NCBI GenBank assembly: GCA_903906325.1 | Contig: CAIVJV010000237.1 | Location: 1-6,898, forward strand | Reading direction: 5' to 3' | DNA: 6,898 bases | From: an uncultured Gemmatimonadota bacterium | Lineage (GTDB): Bacteria; Gemmatimonadota; Gemmatimonadetes; Gemmatimonadales; Gemmatimonadaceae | Position numbers and translations under genes: made by a program | Part shown: positions 1 to 6,282 of the stretch, in pieces | How the letters are laid out: the number at the start of each line of letters is the position of its first letter | How positions within the stretch are numbered: the stretch's first letter is position 1 | Notes under the pieces: generated by a model | Database searches by the model: none | The model's input: only the letters and a program-made list of their open reading frames with translations | Told to the model about the DNA's origin: nothing

Positions 1-75
1 CGCTTGCTGCGCCCCGAGCGGGGCGAACGCGAGCGCGAGGGGGACGAGGGCCGGCAGGACGCGGATGGCGGACAT
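1..75 (-). CDS. N-terminal fragment of an exported protein (signal peptide only)
   Basis: An ATG at 75-73 on the minus strand opens a frame of exactly 25 codons that runs off the left edge of the window. The residues form a typical Sec signal peptide: a short N-region with one Arg (MSAIR), a hydrophobic core rich in Leu, Ala and Val (residues 6-18), and a C-region ending APLGAQQA with small residues suitable for signal peptidase I. There is no lipobox cysteine in the visible part, so a lipoprotein is less likely. The mature protein is outside the window and its function cannot be told. No Shine-Dalgarno sequence precedes the ATG. It lies downstream of the tRNA cluster in the same orientation, separated from it by a hairpin at 131-161. 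A chance open frame is possible, but the ordered n-h-c signal structure argues against it. Confidence 0.6.
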   Translation of the reverse strand, partial: MSAIRVLPALVPLALAFAPLGAQQA

Positions 76-130
76 CGGTCGAGGGGCTGAGGGGGCCTGC
101 GTCAGGGACGGACAGGAACTGAGACGACTA

Positions 131-161
131 CGCCTCACGAGCGGGATCCGTTCGTGAGGCG
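131..161 (-). terminator. Strong hairpin immediately after tRNA-Val, probable 3' end of the tRNA transcript
   Basis: Positions 131-140 and 152-161 are perfect 10-bp reverse complements (outer arm CGCCTCACGA). The inner bases 142-144 and 148-150 (CGG/CCG) extend the stem past one mismatch, leaving a 3-nt loop. The hairpin starts one base past the tRNA-Val discriminator on the minus strand. The sequence after it (TAGTCGTCTC) is only mildly T-rich, so it is not a textbook intrinsic terminator. It may instead be a processing or 3'-end stabilising structure, or a U-poor terminator of the kind suggested for some high-GC bacteria. Confidence 0.45.
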
Positions 162-162
162 A

Positions 163-236
163 TGGGCGGTACAAGACTCGAACTTGTGACCTCCACGATG
201 TCAACGTGGCGCTCTAACCAACTGAGCTAACCGCCC
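163..236 (-). tRNA. tRNA-Val (anticodon GAC)
   Basis: A 74-nt cloverleaf reads on the minus strand: acceptor GGGCGGT/ACCGCCC, D stem GCTC/GAGC, anticodon stem CCACG/CGTGG with loop TTGACAT (anticodon GAC, codon GUC), a 5-nt variable loop, and a T arm ACAAG-TTCGAGT-CTTGT. The discriminator base is A. The 3' CCA is not encoded, so it must be added by tRNA nucleotidyltransferase. It is the last gene of the three-tRNA cluster and lies only 3 nt after tRNA-Gly. Confidence 0.98.
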
Positions 237-239
237 GAG

Positions 240-312
240 AGCGGGAAACGGGACTCGAACCCGCGACCCCAACCTTGGCAAGGTTGTGCTCTACCAACTG
301 AGCTATTCCCGC
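240..312 (-). tRNA. tRNA-Gly (anticodon GCC)
   Basis: A 73-nt cloverleaf reads on the minus strand: acceptor GCGGGAA/TTCCCGC, D stem GCTC/GAGC, anticodon stem CAACC/GGTTG with loop TTGCCAA (anticodon GCC, codon GGC), and a T arm GCGGG-TTCGAGT-CCCGT. The discriminator is U, as expected for bacterial glycine tRNAs. CCA is not encoded. A 79-nt spacer separates it from tRNA-Ala, but only the 3 nt CTC separate it from tRNA-Val, so the two must be cut from one precursor. Confidence 0.98.
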
Positions 313-391
313 AGAGACGGGCTGACCGGCCCCGTCACGTCCAGCCGTCCTACCATCCACACCGCCCCGGGGTGCCGCTCCGGTCCGGCAG

Positions 392-464
<73 letters not shown>

Positions 465-504
465 GCGCGGCGCCCGTTACCGGGGCAGCCGTCAGGAACC
501 AAAG

Positions 505-533
505 AAGCTATCCGAGCGTAGTGCAGGGGTCAA
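505..533 (-). promoter_or_regulatory. Predicted sigma-70-type promoter of the tRNA cluster
   Basis: On the minus strand TTGACC (533-528) is followed, after exactly 17 nt, by TAGCTT (510-505). The -35 box matches TTGACA at five of six positions. The -10 box keeps the key T, A and final T of TATAAT. Transcription would start near position 498 and reach tRNA-Ala after about 34 nt, a normal leader for a stable-RNA operon. The promoter is divergent from the sigma factor gene starting at 605. The match is by eye. Confidence 0.6.
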
Positions 534-604
534 GGCAGAAACTAGCGGAAATCCTGCTGCGTTCTATCTTTGGGCTCGCTCGTAACCCTTCCAGCACCAC
601 CGAG

Positions 605-1495
605 ATGACCACCGACACCAAGCGCAGGAAGCGCCGCACCGCCCCCGCCGGGATCGCCCCCGCGGAGCCGGAGCGCGACATCCTCGACCAATACCTCTAT
701 GAGGTCTCCACCTACCCCCTCCTGAAGGGGAATGAGGAGATCGAGGTCGCCCGGAAGATCCGCGCCGGCGACCAGGACGCCCTCCAGGAGCTGGTGAAGC
801 GGAACCTCCGCTTCGTCATCTCCGTCGCCAAGAAGTACCAGAACCGCGGGCTCCCCCTCATCGACCTCATCGGCGAGGGGAACGTCGGCCTCCTCACCGC
901 GGCCCGGAAGTTCGATCCCGATCAGGGGGTGAAGTTCATCTCCTACGCCGTCTGGTGGATCCGGCAGGCGATCCTCTCCTCCCTCGCCCGCCAGGGCCGG
1001 ACCGTCCGCGTCCCGCTCAACCGCACCGCGGACCTCTCGCGCATCATCAAGGCCTCCGAGATCCTCCGCCAGAAGCTCCGGCGCGAACCCACCCCGGAAG
1101 AGCTCTCGCAGCTCACCGGGCTCTCGGTCGACGTGGTGCAGTCCCTCGCCGCCCTCAACACCGGCGATGTGCGCCTCGACGCCCCGATGGATCCCGACGG
1201 CGATCGCTCCCTCATCGAGCGCTTCGTCGCCGACGAGATGCCCGACACCGAGGAGGAGGCGATGAACCGCTTCCTCAACGATGAGATCGAGCATGCCCTC
1301 GGCACCCTCCCGCCGCGCGACGCGAAGGTCCTCCGCCTCTACTTCGGGCTCGAAGGGGGGCGGGAACACACCCTCGAGGAGATCGGCTCGATGCTCGGCG
1401 TCACCCGCGAGCGGGTCCGACAGCTGCGGGATCGCGCACTGAAGCGGCTGCGGGAGGGCGATGTGGGGCGCGCACTCGGGAGCTTCGCGGCGTAA
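605..1495 (+). CDS. RNA polymerase sigma factor, RpoD/SigA family, short form
   Basis: This 296-residue sigma-70 factor directs RNA polymerase to promoters. Regions in order: basic tail (1-24); region 1.2 (from DILDQYLYEV, 25-55); core-binding region 2.1-2.2 (60-105, with GEGNVGLLTAARKFDP); -10 recognition and melting region 2.3-2.4 (108-128, FISYAVWWIRQAI); region 3 (140-215, ending in the finger LDAPMDPDGDRS); region 4 with -35 recognition helix-turn-helix (256-278, TLEEIGSMLGVTRERVRQLR). All hallmarks of groups 1 and 2 are intact, so it is not an ECF factor. It lacks region 1.1 and the long insert of E. coli RpoD, as do Bacteroidota primary factors and group 2 factors, so primary versus alternative cannot be settled here. 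The frame is open from a GTG at 521, but that would place the start inside the divergent tRNA promoter and add an unconserved tail. ATG 605 is preferred. No clear Shine-Dalgarno sequence or promoter is seen; TATCTT at 565-570 is a weak -10 candidate. An intrinsic terminator follows. Confidence 0.93.
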   Translation: MTTDTKRRKRRTAPAGIAPAEPERDILDQYLYEVSTYPLLKGNEEIEVARKIRAGDQDALQELVKRNLRFVISVAKKYQNRGLPLIDLIGEGNVGLLTAARKFDPDQGVKFISYAVWWIRQAILSSLARQGRTVRVPLNRTADLSRIIKASEILRQKLRREPTPEELSQLTGLSVDVVQSLAALNTGDVRLDAPMDPDGDRSLIERFVADEMPDTEEEAMNRFLNDEIEHALGTLPPRDAKVLRLYFGLEGGREHTLEEIGSMLGVTRERVRQLRDRALKRLREGDVGRALGSFAA

Positions 1496-1498
1496 CGG

Positions 1499-1523
1499 CA
1501 GGGGTCAGGTATCAGGTATCAGA
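1499..1523 (+). repeat. Heptad repeat array A (CAGG core, 7-nt period, forward)
   Basis: CAGG begins at 1499, 1506 and 1513 and a diverged CAGA at 1520, an exact 7-nt step; the remaining three bases of each unit vary. It starts 3 nt after the sigma factor stop and runs into the first base of the terminator stem. Positions 1499-1516 are the reverse complement of 1608-1625 at 17 of 18 positions, so arrays A and B form an inverted pair. Confidence 0.75.
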
Positions 1524-1554
1524 GGGCGGTCCGTTCGGACCGCCCTTTGCTTTT
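1523..1554 (+). terminator. Intrinsic terminator after the sigma factor gene
   Basis: A perfect 10-bp GC-rich stem (1523-1532 AGGGCGGTCC with 1537-1546) closes a GTTC tetraloop. It is followed by a T-rich tract TTTGCTTTT (the first T of which closes the stem). It begins 27 nt after the sigma factor stop and separates that gene from the mlaF unit. Confidence 0.9.
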
Positions 1555-1607
1555 CCCACCATCGGCGTCAGGCCATGGATGCGGCGCCGTCCCCGCGCGA
1601 CCATATT

Positions 1608-1639
1608 CCTGAAACCTGACCCCTGGTCCCTGAGCCCTG
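1608..1639 (-). repeat. Heptad repeat array B (inverted partner of A)
   Basis: On the plus strand CCTG begins at 1608, 1615, 1622, 1629 and 1636, five units at an exact 7-nt step. This is the CAGG heptad in reverse orientation. The array ends 5 nt before the mlaF start codon and so forms its immediate 5' leader. The portion 1608-1625 can pair with array A; the intervening 91 nt hold the terminator. Confidence 0.75.
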
Positions 1640-1644
1640 CCTCT

Positions 1645-2403
1645 ATGATCCGCTTCGAGAATCTTCATAAGTCCTTCGGCGATCTGCAGGTGCTGCGTGG
1701 GTTCTCCCTCGATGTCAAAGAGGGGGAGACGATGGTCATCATCGGCTACTCGGGCACCGGCAAATCGGTCGCGATCAAGCATATCGTCGGGCTCCTCGAG
1801 CCCGACGAGGGGACGGTCTTCGTCGATGGCCTCGAGGTGCAGACCCTCTCGCGCCGAGACCTCTACGAGCTGCGCGGCAAGATCGGGTATGTGTTCCAGT
1901 TCGCCGCCCTCTTCGACTCGCTGACCGTCGCCGAGAACGTGGCGATGGGGGTGCGCAAGCAGGGGAAGCTCACCGAGGCGCAGATCCGTGATCGGGTGCA
2001 TGAGGCGCTGGAGCTCGTCGACCTCGACGACAGCGTCGGCGAGAAGCTCCCGAGTGAACTCTCCGGTGGGATGCGCAAGCGCGTCGGCATCGCGCGCGCG
2101 ATCGCCTTCCGACCCAAGTACCTCCTCTACGATGAGCCCACCACGGGGCTCGATCCCGTCACGAGCGCGGTGATCGACGACCTGATGGTCCGCATGCAGA
2201 AACAGCTGGGCGTGACGGGGATCGTCATCACGCACGACATGCGGAGCGCGTATACCGTCGGGACGCGGATCGCGATGCTCTACGAGGGCCAGGTGCGCGC
2301 GGTGGGCACCGTCGAGGAGATCAAGGCGAGCACCGATCCGATCGTGCGGCAGTTTATCGAGGGGCGCGCCGAACTCGAAGCCTCGGCGACGCTGGCGCGG
2401 TGA
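1645..2403 (+). CDS. mlaF: ABC transporter ATPase, MlaF/Mkl family (phospholipid or lipid transport)
   Basis: This 252-residue ATP-binding subunit would power an MCE-type transporter moving phospholipids between inner and outer membranes, acting on the cytoplasmic face with an MlaE-type permease. All motifs are intact: Walker A G34-YSGTGK-S41, Q-loop Q85 in YVFQFAALFDSLTVAENV, signature LSGGMRKRVGIARA from L139, Walker B YLLYDE ending at E164, D-loop GLDP, and switch H197 in ITHDM. The LSGGMRKR signature and the phrase FQFAALFDSLTV are characteristic of the MlaF/Ttg2A/Mkl subfamily. The frame is open upstream to an ATG at 1579, but those 22 residues are largely encoded by heptad array B and precede the canonical start of ABC proteins (MIRFENLHKSFG), so ATG 1645 is chosen. 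No Shine-Dalgarno sequence precedes it. No mlaE or mlaD is adjacent, which is unusual. The stop overlaps the next gene by 4 nt, implying translational coupling. Another lipid or toluene-tolerance type ABC role is possible. Confidence 0.85.
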   Translation: MIRFENLHKSFGDLQVLRGFSLDVKEGETMVIIGYSGTGKSVAIKHIVGLLEPDEGTVFVDGLEVQTLSRRDLYELRGKIGYVFQFAALFDSLTVAENVAMGVRKQGKLTEAQIRDRVHEALELVDLDDSVGEKLPSELSGGMRKRVGIARAIAFRPKYLLYDEPTTGLDPVTSAVIDDLMVRMQKQLGVTGIVITHDMRSAYTVGTRIAMLYEGQVRAVGTVEEIKASTDPIVRQFIEGRAELEASATLAR

Positions 2404-2873
2404 CCGCGGACCAGCCCGGCGCCCCGTCGCGTCGTCCCCCCCGCGAGGAGATCTCCGCTGGGGGGATCGTCTTCCGGCGGGATGGGGAACGGACCTTCGT
2501 CCTCCTGATCCGCGACTCCTACCGGAATTGGGGGTTCCCCAAGGGCCATATCGAGGCGGGGGAGGATCCGCAGCAGGCCGCGCTCCGTGAAGTCGGTGAG
2601 GAGACCGGCCTCGGCGCCCTCGCCATCCGGGCCGCCGTGGAGACCATCGAGTGGGAGTTCCGCTTCCGGGGGGCGCGGATCCACAAGACCTGCCACTTCT
2701 TCCTGATCGAGACCTCACACCGACGGACGGCCCCCCAGCGCGCCGAGGGGATCACGGCCTGCCGGTGGGCGACGTTCGACCAGGCGGAGCAGATGCTGGC
2801 GTACGAGAATGCGCGGTCGGTGCTCCGCCAGGCGCGGACCTTGGTCGCGACGCTCGCCCCACTCGCGAGCTGA
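2400..2873 (+). CDS. Nudix hydrolase (MutT/Ap4A hydrolase-like)
   Basis: This 157-residue Nudix protein hydrolyses a nucleoside diphosphate linked to another group. The complete Nudix box spans residues 49-71 (GHIEAGE, then REVGEETGL), with metal-binding glutamates at E64, E67 and E68. The preceding N43-WGFPKGHIEAGE resembles bacterial and animal diadenosine tetraphosphate hydrolases (W..PKGH.E.GE), so Ap4A or a similar dinucleotide or polyphosphate is a reasonable guess; substrate cannot be fixed from the box alone. The core begins at residue 17 (EISAGGIVFRR) after a Pro/Arg-rich tail. The start is a GTG at 2400 whose GTGA overlaps the mlaF TGA, the classic arrangement for coupled translation, and no better start lies downstream. 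The length is normal for a single-domain Nudix protein. It sits between a transporter ATPase and a regulator, with no obvious pathway link. Confidence 0.9.
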   Translation: MTADQPGAPSRRPPREEISAGGIVFRRDGERTFVLLIRDSYRNWGFPKGHIEAGEDPQQAALREVGEETGLGALAIRAAVETIEWEFRFRGARIHKTCHFFLIETSHRRTAPQRAEGITACRWATFDQAEQMLAYENARSVLRQARTLVATLAPLAS

Positions 2874-2876
2874 TCG

Positions 2877-3686
2877 GTGGGTCCCCTCCCGCCCGCGATC
2901 GTCGCCTTCGGCGCGCGCGAGAAGAGCCGTGCGCTCCTGCGGAAGGCCTTCCCGCGCCGGCGGAGCACCCTGACCCTCACCAGCTCGCCCGCCGCGACCC
3001 TCGCGGCGCTGCGCGGGCGGTTCACCGACGCGGTGGTCGTCGACCTCGGGGCGCCGGGCGAGGGGGGCGCGCAGGTCGCCGCCCTCTCGCGGGAGTTCCC
3101 CTCGATCCCCTTCTTCGCCTTCGCCCCGCTCCGCGCGACCGAGCTCCCGCAGGTCGCGCAGGGGTGTGCGGCCGGGGAGTTCGCCGACCTCCTGGTGGAG
3201 GGGATGGAGGATGCCCTCCAGCGCGACCTGATCGCCCCGCACGCGGTGACGACGCGCTTCGCCCGGGCGATGGCGCCGGCCGCTGCGGCGATCGGGCTCA
3301 CCACCCCGCTGCACCAGCAGGTCTGGGGGTTGATCGTCGGGCAGGGGGGGCGGGCGGTGCGCACCGAGGAGCTCGCCGCCGCGGTGGGGCTCACCCGCGA
3401 GCACCTGAGCCGTCGGTTCTCCGCCGGGGGGGCGCCGAACCTCAAGCGGGTCATCGACTTGGCCCGCCTTCTGGCGGCCGCCGAGTTGGCCAAGAATCCC
3501 GGGTTCGACCTGCCCGATGTGGCCCGGGTGTTGGGTTTCGCCTCGCCGACCCATCTCTCGACCACCTGCGCGCGCCTCTGTGGGGTGAGGGGGGCGTCCT
3601 TGGCGCGGTTGCGCGCCGAGGACCTCATGCGGCGATTCGAGGGGGCGGGCGCAAGGAGCAGAGGTCAGGTGACAGGGACCAGGTGA
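2877..3686 (+). CDS. AraC-type HTH DNA-binding protein with degenerate receiver-like N-terminus
   Basis: This 269-residue probable transcription regulator has two helix-turn-helix segments of the AraC/XylS type in its C-terminal half. The first is around residues 163-181 (TEELAAAVGLTREHLSRRF) and the second around 211-236 (DLPDVARVLGFASPTHLSTT). The first about 110 residues look like a response-regulator fold: a first strand PAIVAFG, a strand ending in D56 (DAVVVDLGAPG), and a fourth strand IPFFAFAPLR. The acidic pair after strand 1, the Ser/Thr after strand 4 and the conserved Lys are not visible, so this is probably a pseudo-receiver that is not phosphorylated in the usual way. The GTG start lies 3 nt after the Nudix stop, in the same operon. 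The last nine residues (SRGQVTGTR preceded by S261) and the TGA are encoded by heptad array C. Target genes are unknown. The DNA-binding assignment is firm; the receiver assignment is an inference from pattern. Confidence 0.8.
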   Translation: MGPLPPAIVAFGAREKSRALLRKAFPRRRSTLTLTSSPAATLAALRGRFTDAVVVDLGAPGEGGAQVAALSREFPSIPFFAFAPLRATELPQVAQGCAAGEFADLLVEGMEDALQRDLIAPHAVTTRFARAMAPAAAAIGLTTPLHQQVWGLIVGQGGRAVRTEELAAAVGLTREHLSRRFSAGGAPNLKRVIDLARLLAAAELAKNPGFDLPDVARVLGFASPTHLSTTCARLCGVRGASLARLRAEDLMRRFEGAGARSRGQVTGTR

Positions 3687-3691
3687 CAGGG
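3659..3691 (+). repeat. Heptad repeat array C (CAGG core, forward), overlapping the end of the AraC-type gene
   Basis: CAGA at 3659 and CAGG at 3666, 3673, 3680 and 3687 follow each other at an exact 7-nt step. The array covers the last codons and the stop of the regulator gene. Positions 3675-3691 (GGGACCAGGTGACAGGG) pair with 3727-3743 in array D at 15 Watson-Crick plus 2 G-U positions. Confidence 0.75.
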
Positions 3692-3720
3692 GTGTCGACC
3701 GCGCACCGATCCCGCCGTGA

Positions 3721-3745
3721 CCGGTTCCCTGTTGCCTGGTCCCAG
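3721..3745 (-). repeat. Heptad repeat array D (inverted partner of C)
   Basis: Diverged CCGG at 3721, CCTG at 3728 and 3735, and CCAG at 3742 keep the exact 7-nt step in reverse orientation. Together with array C it forms a potential 17-bp stem with a 35-nt loop (3692-3726). That stem may act as the 3' end of the mlaF-Nudix-regulator transcript, since T-rich sequence lies shortly downstream. The array is directly followed by the palindrome at 3748-3767. Confidence 0.7.
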
Positions 3746-3761
3746 GTCTTGTGATTATTTT
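3732..3761 (+). promoter_or_regulatory. Candidate promoter of the atpAGD genes
   Basis: TTGCCT (3732-3737) and TATTTT (3756-3761) are separated by 18 nt; each matches four of six consensus positions. Transcription would start near 3768, leaving a leader of about 68 nt before atpA. This is the only AT-rich stretch in the gap. The -35 would lie in repeat array D and the -10 would overlap the palindrome centre. The call is weak. Confidence 0.3.
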
Positions 3762-3767
3762 CACAAG
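3748..3767 (+). promoter_or_regulatory. Crp/Fnr-family-type operator palindrome upstream of atpA
   Basis: CTTGTGA (3748-3754) and TCACAAG (3761-3767) are perfect 7-bp inverted repeats around an AT-rich 6-nt centre TTATTT. The inner TGTGA-N6-TCACA is exactly the core recognised by Crp (cAMP receptor protein) and close relatives. Its centre is 78-79 nt upstream of the atpA start. If the candidate -10 at 3756 is right, a bound protein would cover it and repress; if transcription starts further downstream, activation is possible. It is not a convincing terminator because no T-run follows the right arm. Confidence 0.55.
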
Positions 3768-3835
3768 CTGGACCTGAAACGGCCGCGCCGCTCCCCGCGC
3801 GCCGACCTGACATCACCGCCTTTCCCACTCCGCTC

Positions 3836-5401
<1,566 letters not shown>

Positions 5402-5413
5402 GGCGACCCCTCC

Positions 5414-6277
5414 ATGGCCAAAGGCAGAGAACTCAAAGGGCGCATCAAGTCCGTCGAGAACACCCGCAAGATCACGCGGACGATGGAGATGGTCGCGACC
5501 TCGAAGATGAAGCGGGCGCAGGATCGCGTCGTCGCGGCGCGGCCGTATGCCCGGGCGCTCGGGGAGGTGATCGCCAGCCTCTACAGCCCCGAGCTCGCCG
5601 AGCGCTTCCCGCTCCTCCGGCAGCCGGAGCGCGAGACGCGCGCGGCGGTCATCCTCCTCACGTCCAACCGTGGCCTCGCCGGCGCCTTCAACGCCAACCT
5701 GATCAAGGAGGTCCGCACCCTCCTCGCCAGGCTCGAGTCGGCGGGGACGCAGGTCGAGCTCCACGTGGTCGGGAAGAAGGGGGTGGGCTACTTCGGCTAC
5801 GTCGGGCGCCCCCTCGCGACGACGCGTACCGATCTCACCGATCGCCCCACGGCCGCCGATGCCGCCTCGCTCGTCGATGGCCTCATCGAGCGCTTCACCG
5901 CGGGGGCGCTCGACGCGGTCTATGTGGTGGGCTCCCGCTTCAACTCGGTGCTCTCCACCCCGCCGACCGCCGATCGCATCCTCCCCGTCACGCCCCCCGC
6001 GACCACGGGCGCCCAGAAGGATTACCTGCTCTACCCCTCGGCTGAGACGATCCTCACCGAGTTGCTCCCCTCGTACGTGCGCAATGCGGTCTACCGCGCG
6101 CTCGTCGAGACCGCGGCGGCCGAGCAAGCCGCCCGCCGCACGGCGATGAAGAGCGCCACCGACAACGCCGGCGAGATGCTGAACCTCCTCCGTCGCACCT
6201 ACAACCGCGCCCGCCAGGCGCAGATCACGCAGGAGATCGCCGAGATCGTCGGCGGCGCCTCCGCGCTCCAGGGCTGA
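5414..6277 (+). CDS. atpG: F1 ATP synthase subunit gamma
   Basis: This 287-residue gamma subunit is the central rotor shaft that couples proton flow through Fo to conformational change in the alpha-beta ring. The N-terminal helix (MAKGRELKGRIKSVENTRKI, then TRTMEMVATSKMKRAQ) and the C-terminal helix (about 236-283, MKSATDNAGEMLNLLRRTYN through ITQEIAEIVGGASAL) form the coiled coil and are strongly conserved. Between them is the Rossmann-like domain starting with VILLTSNRGLAGAFN, where the usual TDRGLCGG(L/A)N is varied. The length equals that of typical bacterial gamma. It begins 12 nt after the atpA stop, with a weak AAGG about 10 nt before the ATG, and ends 5 nt before atpD, so the three genes are clearly one operon. 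No chloroplast-type regulatory cysteine insert is seen. Confidence 0.98.
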   Translation: MAKGRELKGRIKSVENTRKITRTMEMVATSKMKRAQDRVVAARPYARALGEVIASLYSPELAERFPLLRQPERETRAAVILLTSNRGLAGAFNANLIKEVRTLLARLESAGTQVELHVVGKKGVGYFGYVGRPLATTRTDLTDRPTAADAASLVDGLIERFTAGALDAVYVVGSRFNSVLSTPPTADRILPVTPPATTGAQKDYLLYPSAETILTELLPSYVRNAVYRALVETAAAEQAARRTAMKSATDNAGEMLNLLRRTYNRARQAQITQEIAEIVGGASALQG

Positions 6278-6282
6278 CCACT

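Noticed and set aside
103..116. Two CAGG motifs near the left edge as a fifth heptad array
   Set aside because: They are 10 nt apart, out of the 7-nt register, and there are only two. This is not distinguishable from chance.
521..604. Upstream GTG start for the sigma factor, adding 28 residues
   Set aside because: The GTG lies between the -35 and -10 of the divergent tRNA promoter, and the extra residues are not part of the sigma-70 family pattern.
542..1369. Long minus-strand open frame opposite the sigma factor gene
   Set aside because: High GC removes stop codons from all frames. The translated product is a low-complexity run of E, G, L, R and V with no recognisable domain, and it lies antisense to a clearly conserved gene.
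1602..1607. CATATT as a -10 box for the mlaF unit
   Set aside because: It is AT-rich and reasonably placed before 1645, but no -35 box can be seen at a suitable distance. It is too weak to list as a promoter.
1579..1644. Upstream ATG for the MlaF-type ATPase, adding 22 residues
   Set aside because: The extension is mostly encoded by heptad array B and precedes the usual ABC N-terminus, which begins at the 1645 ATG.
1499..3745. CRISPR array or classical insertion sequence as the source of the repeats
   Set aside because: Units are 7 nt, with no regular spacers, no transposase gene and no target-site duplication seen; arrays A-B and C-D enclose only non-coding sequence.
2519..3764. Two long minus-strand frames and one long plus-strand frame (2651-3754) over the Nudix and regulator genes
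   Set aside because: All give Arg/Ala/Pro/Gly-rich products without domains, and they conflict with the Nudix box and helix-turn-helix reading frames.
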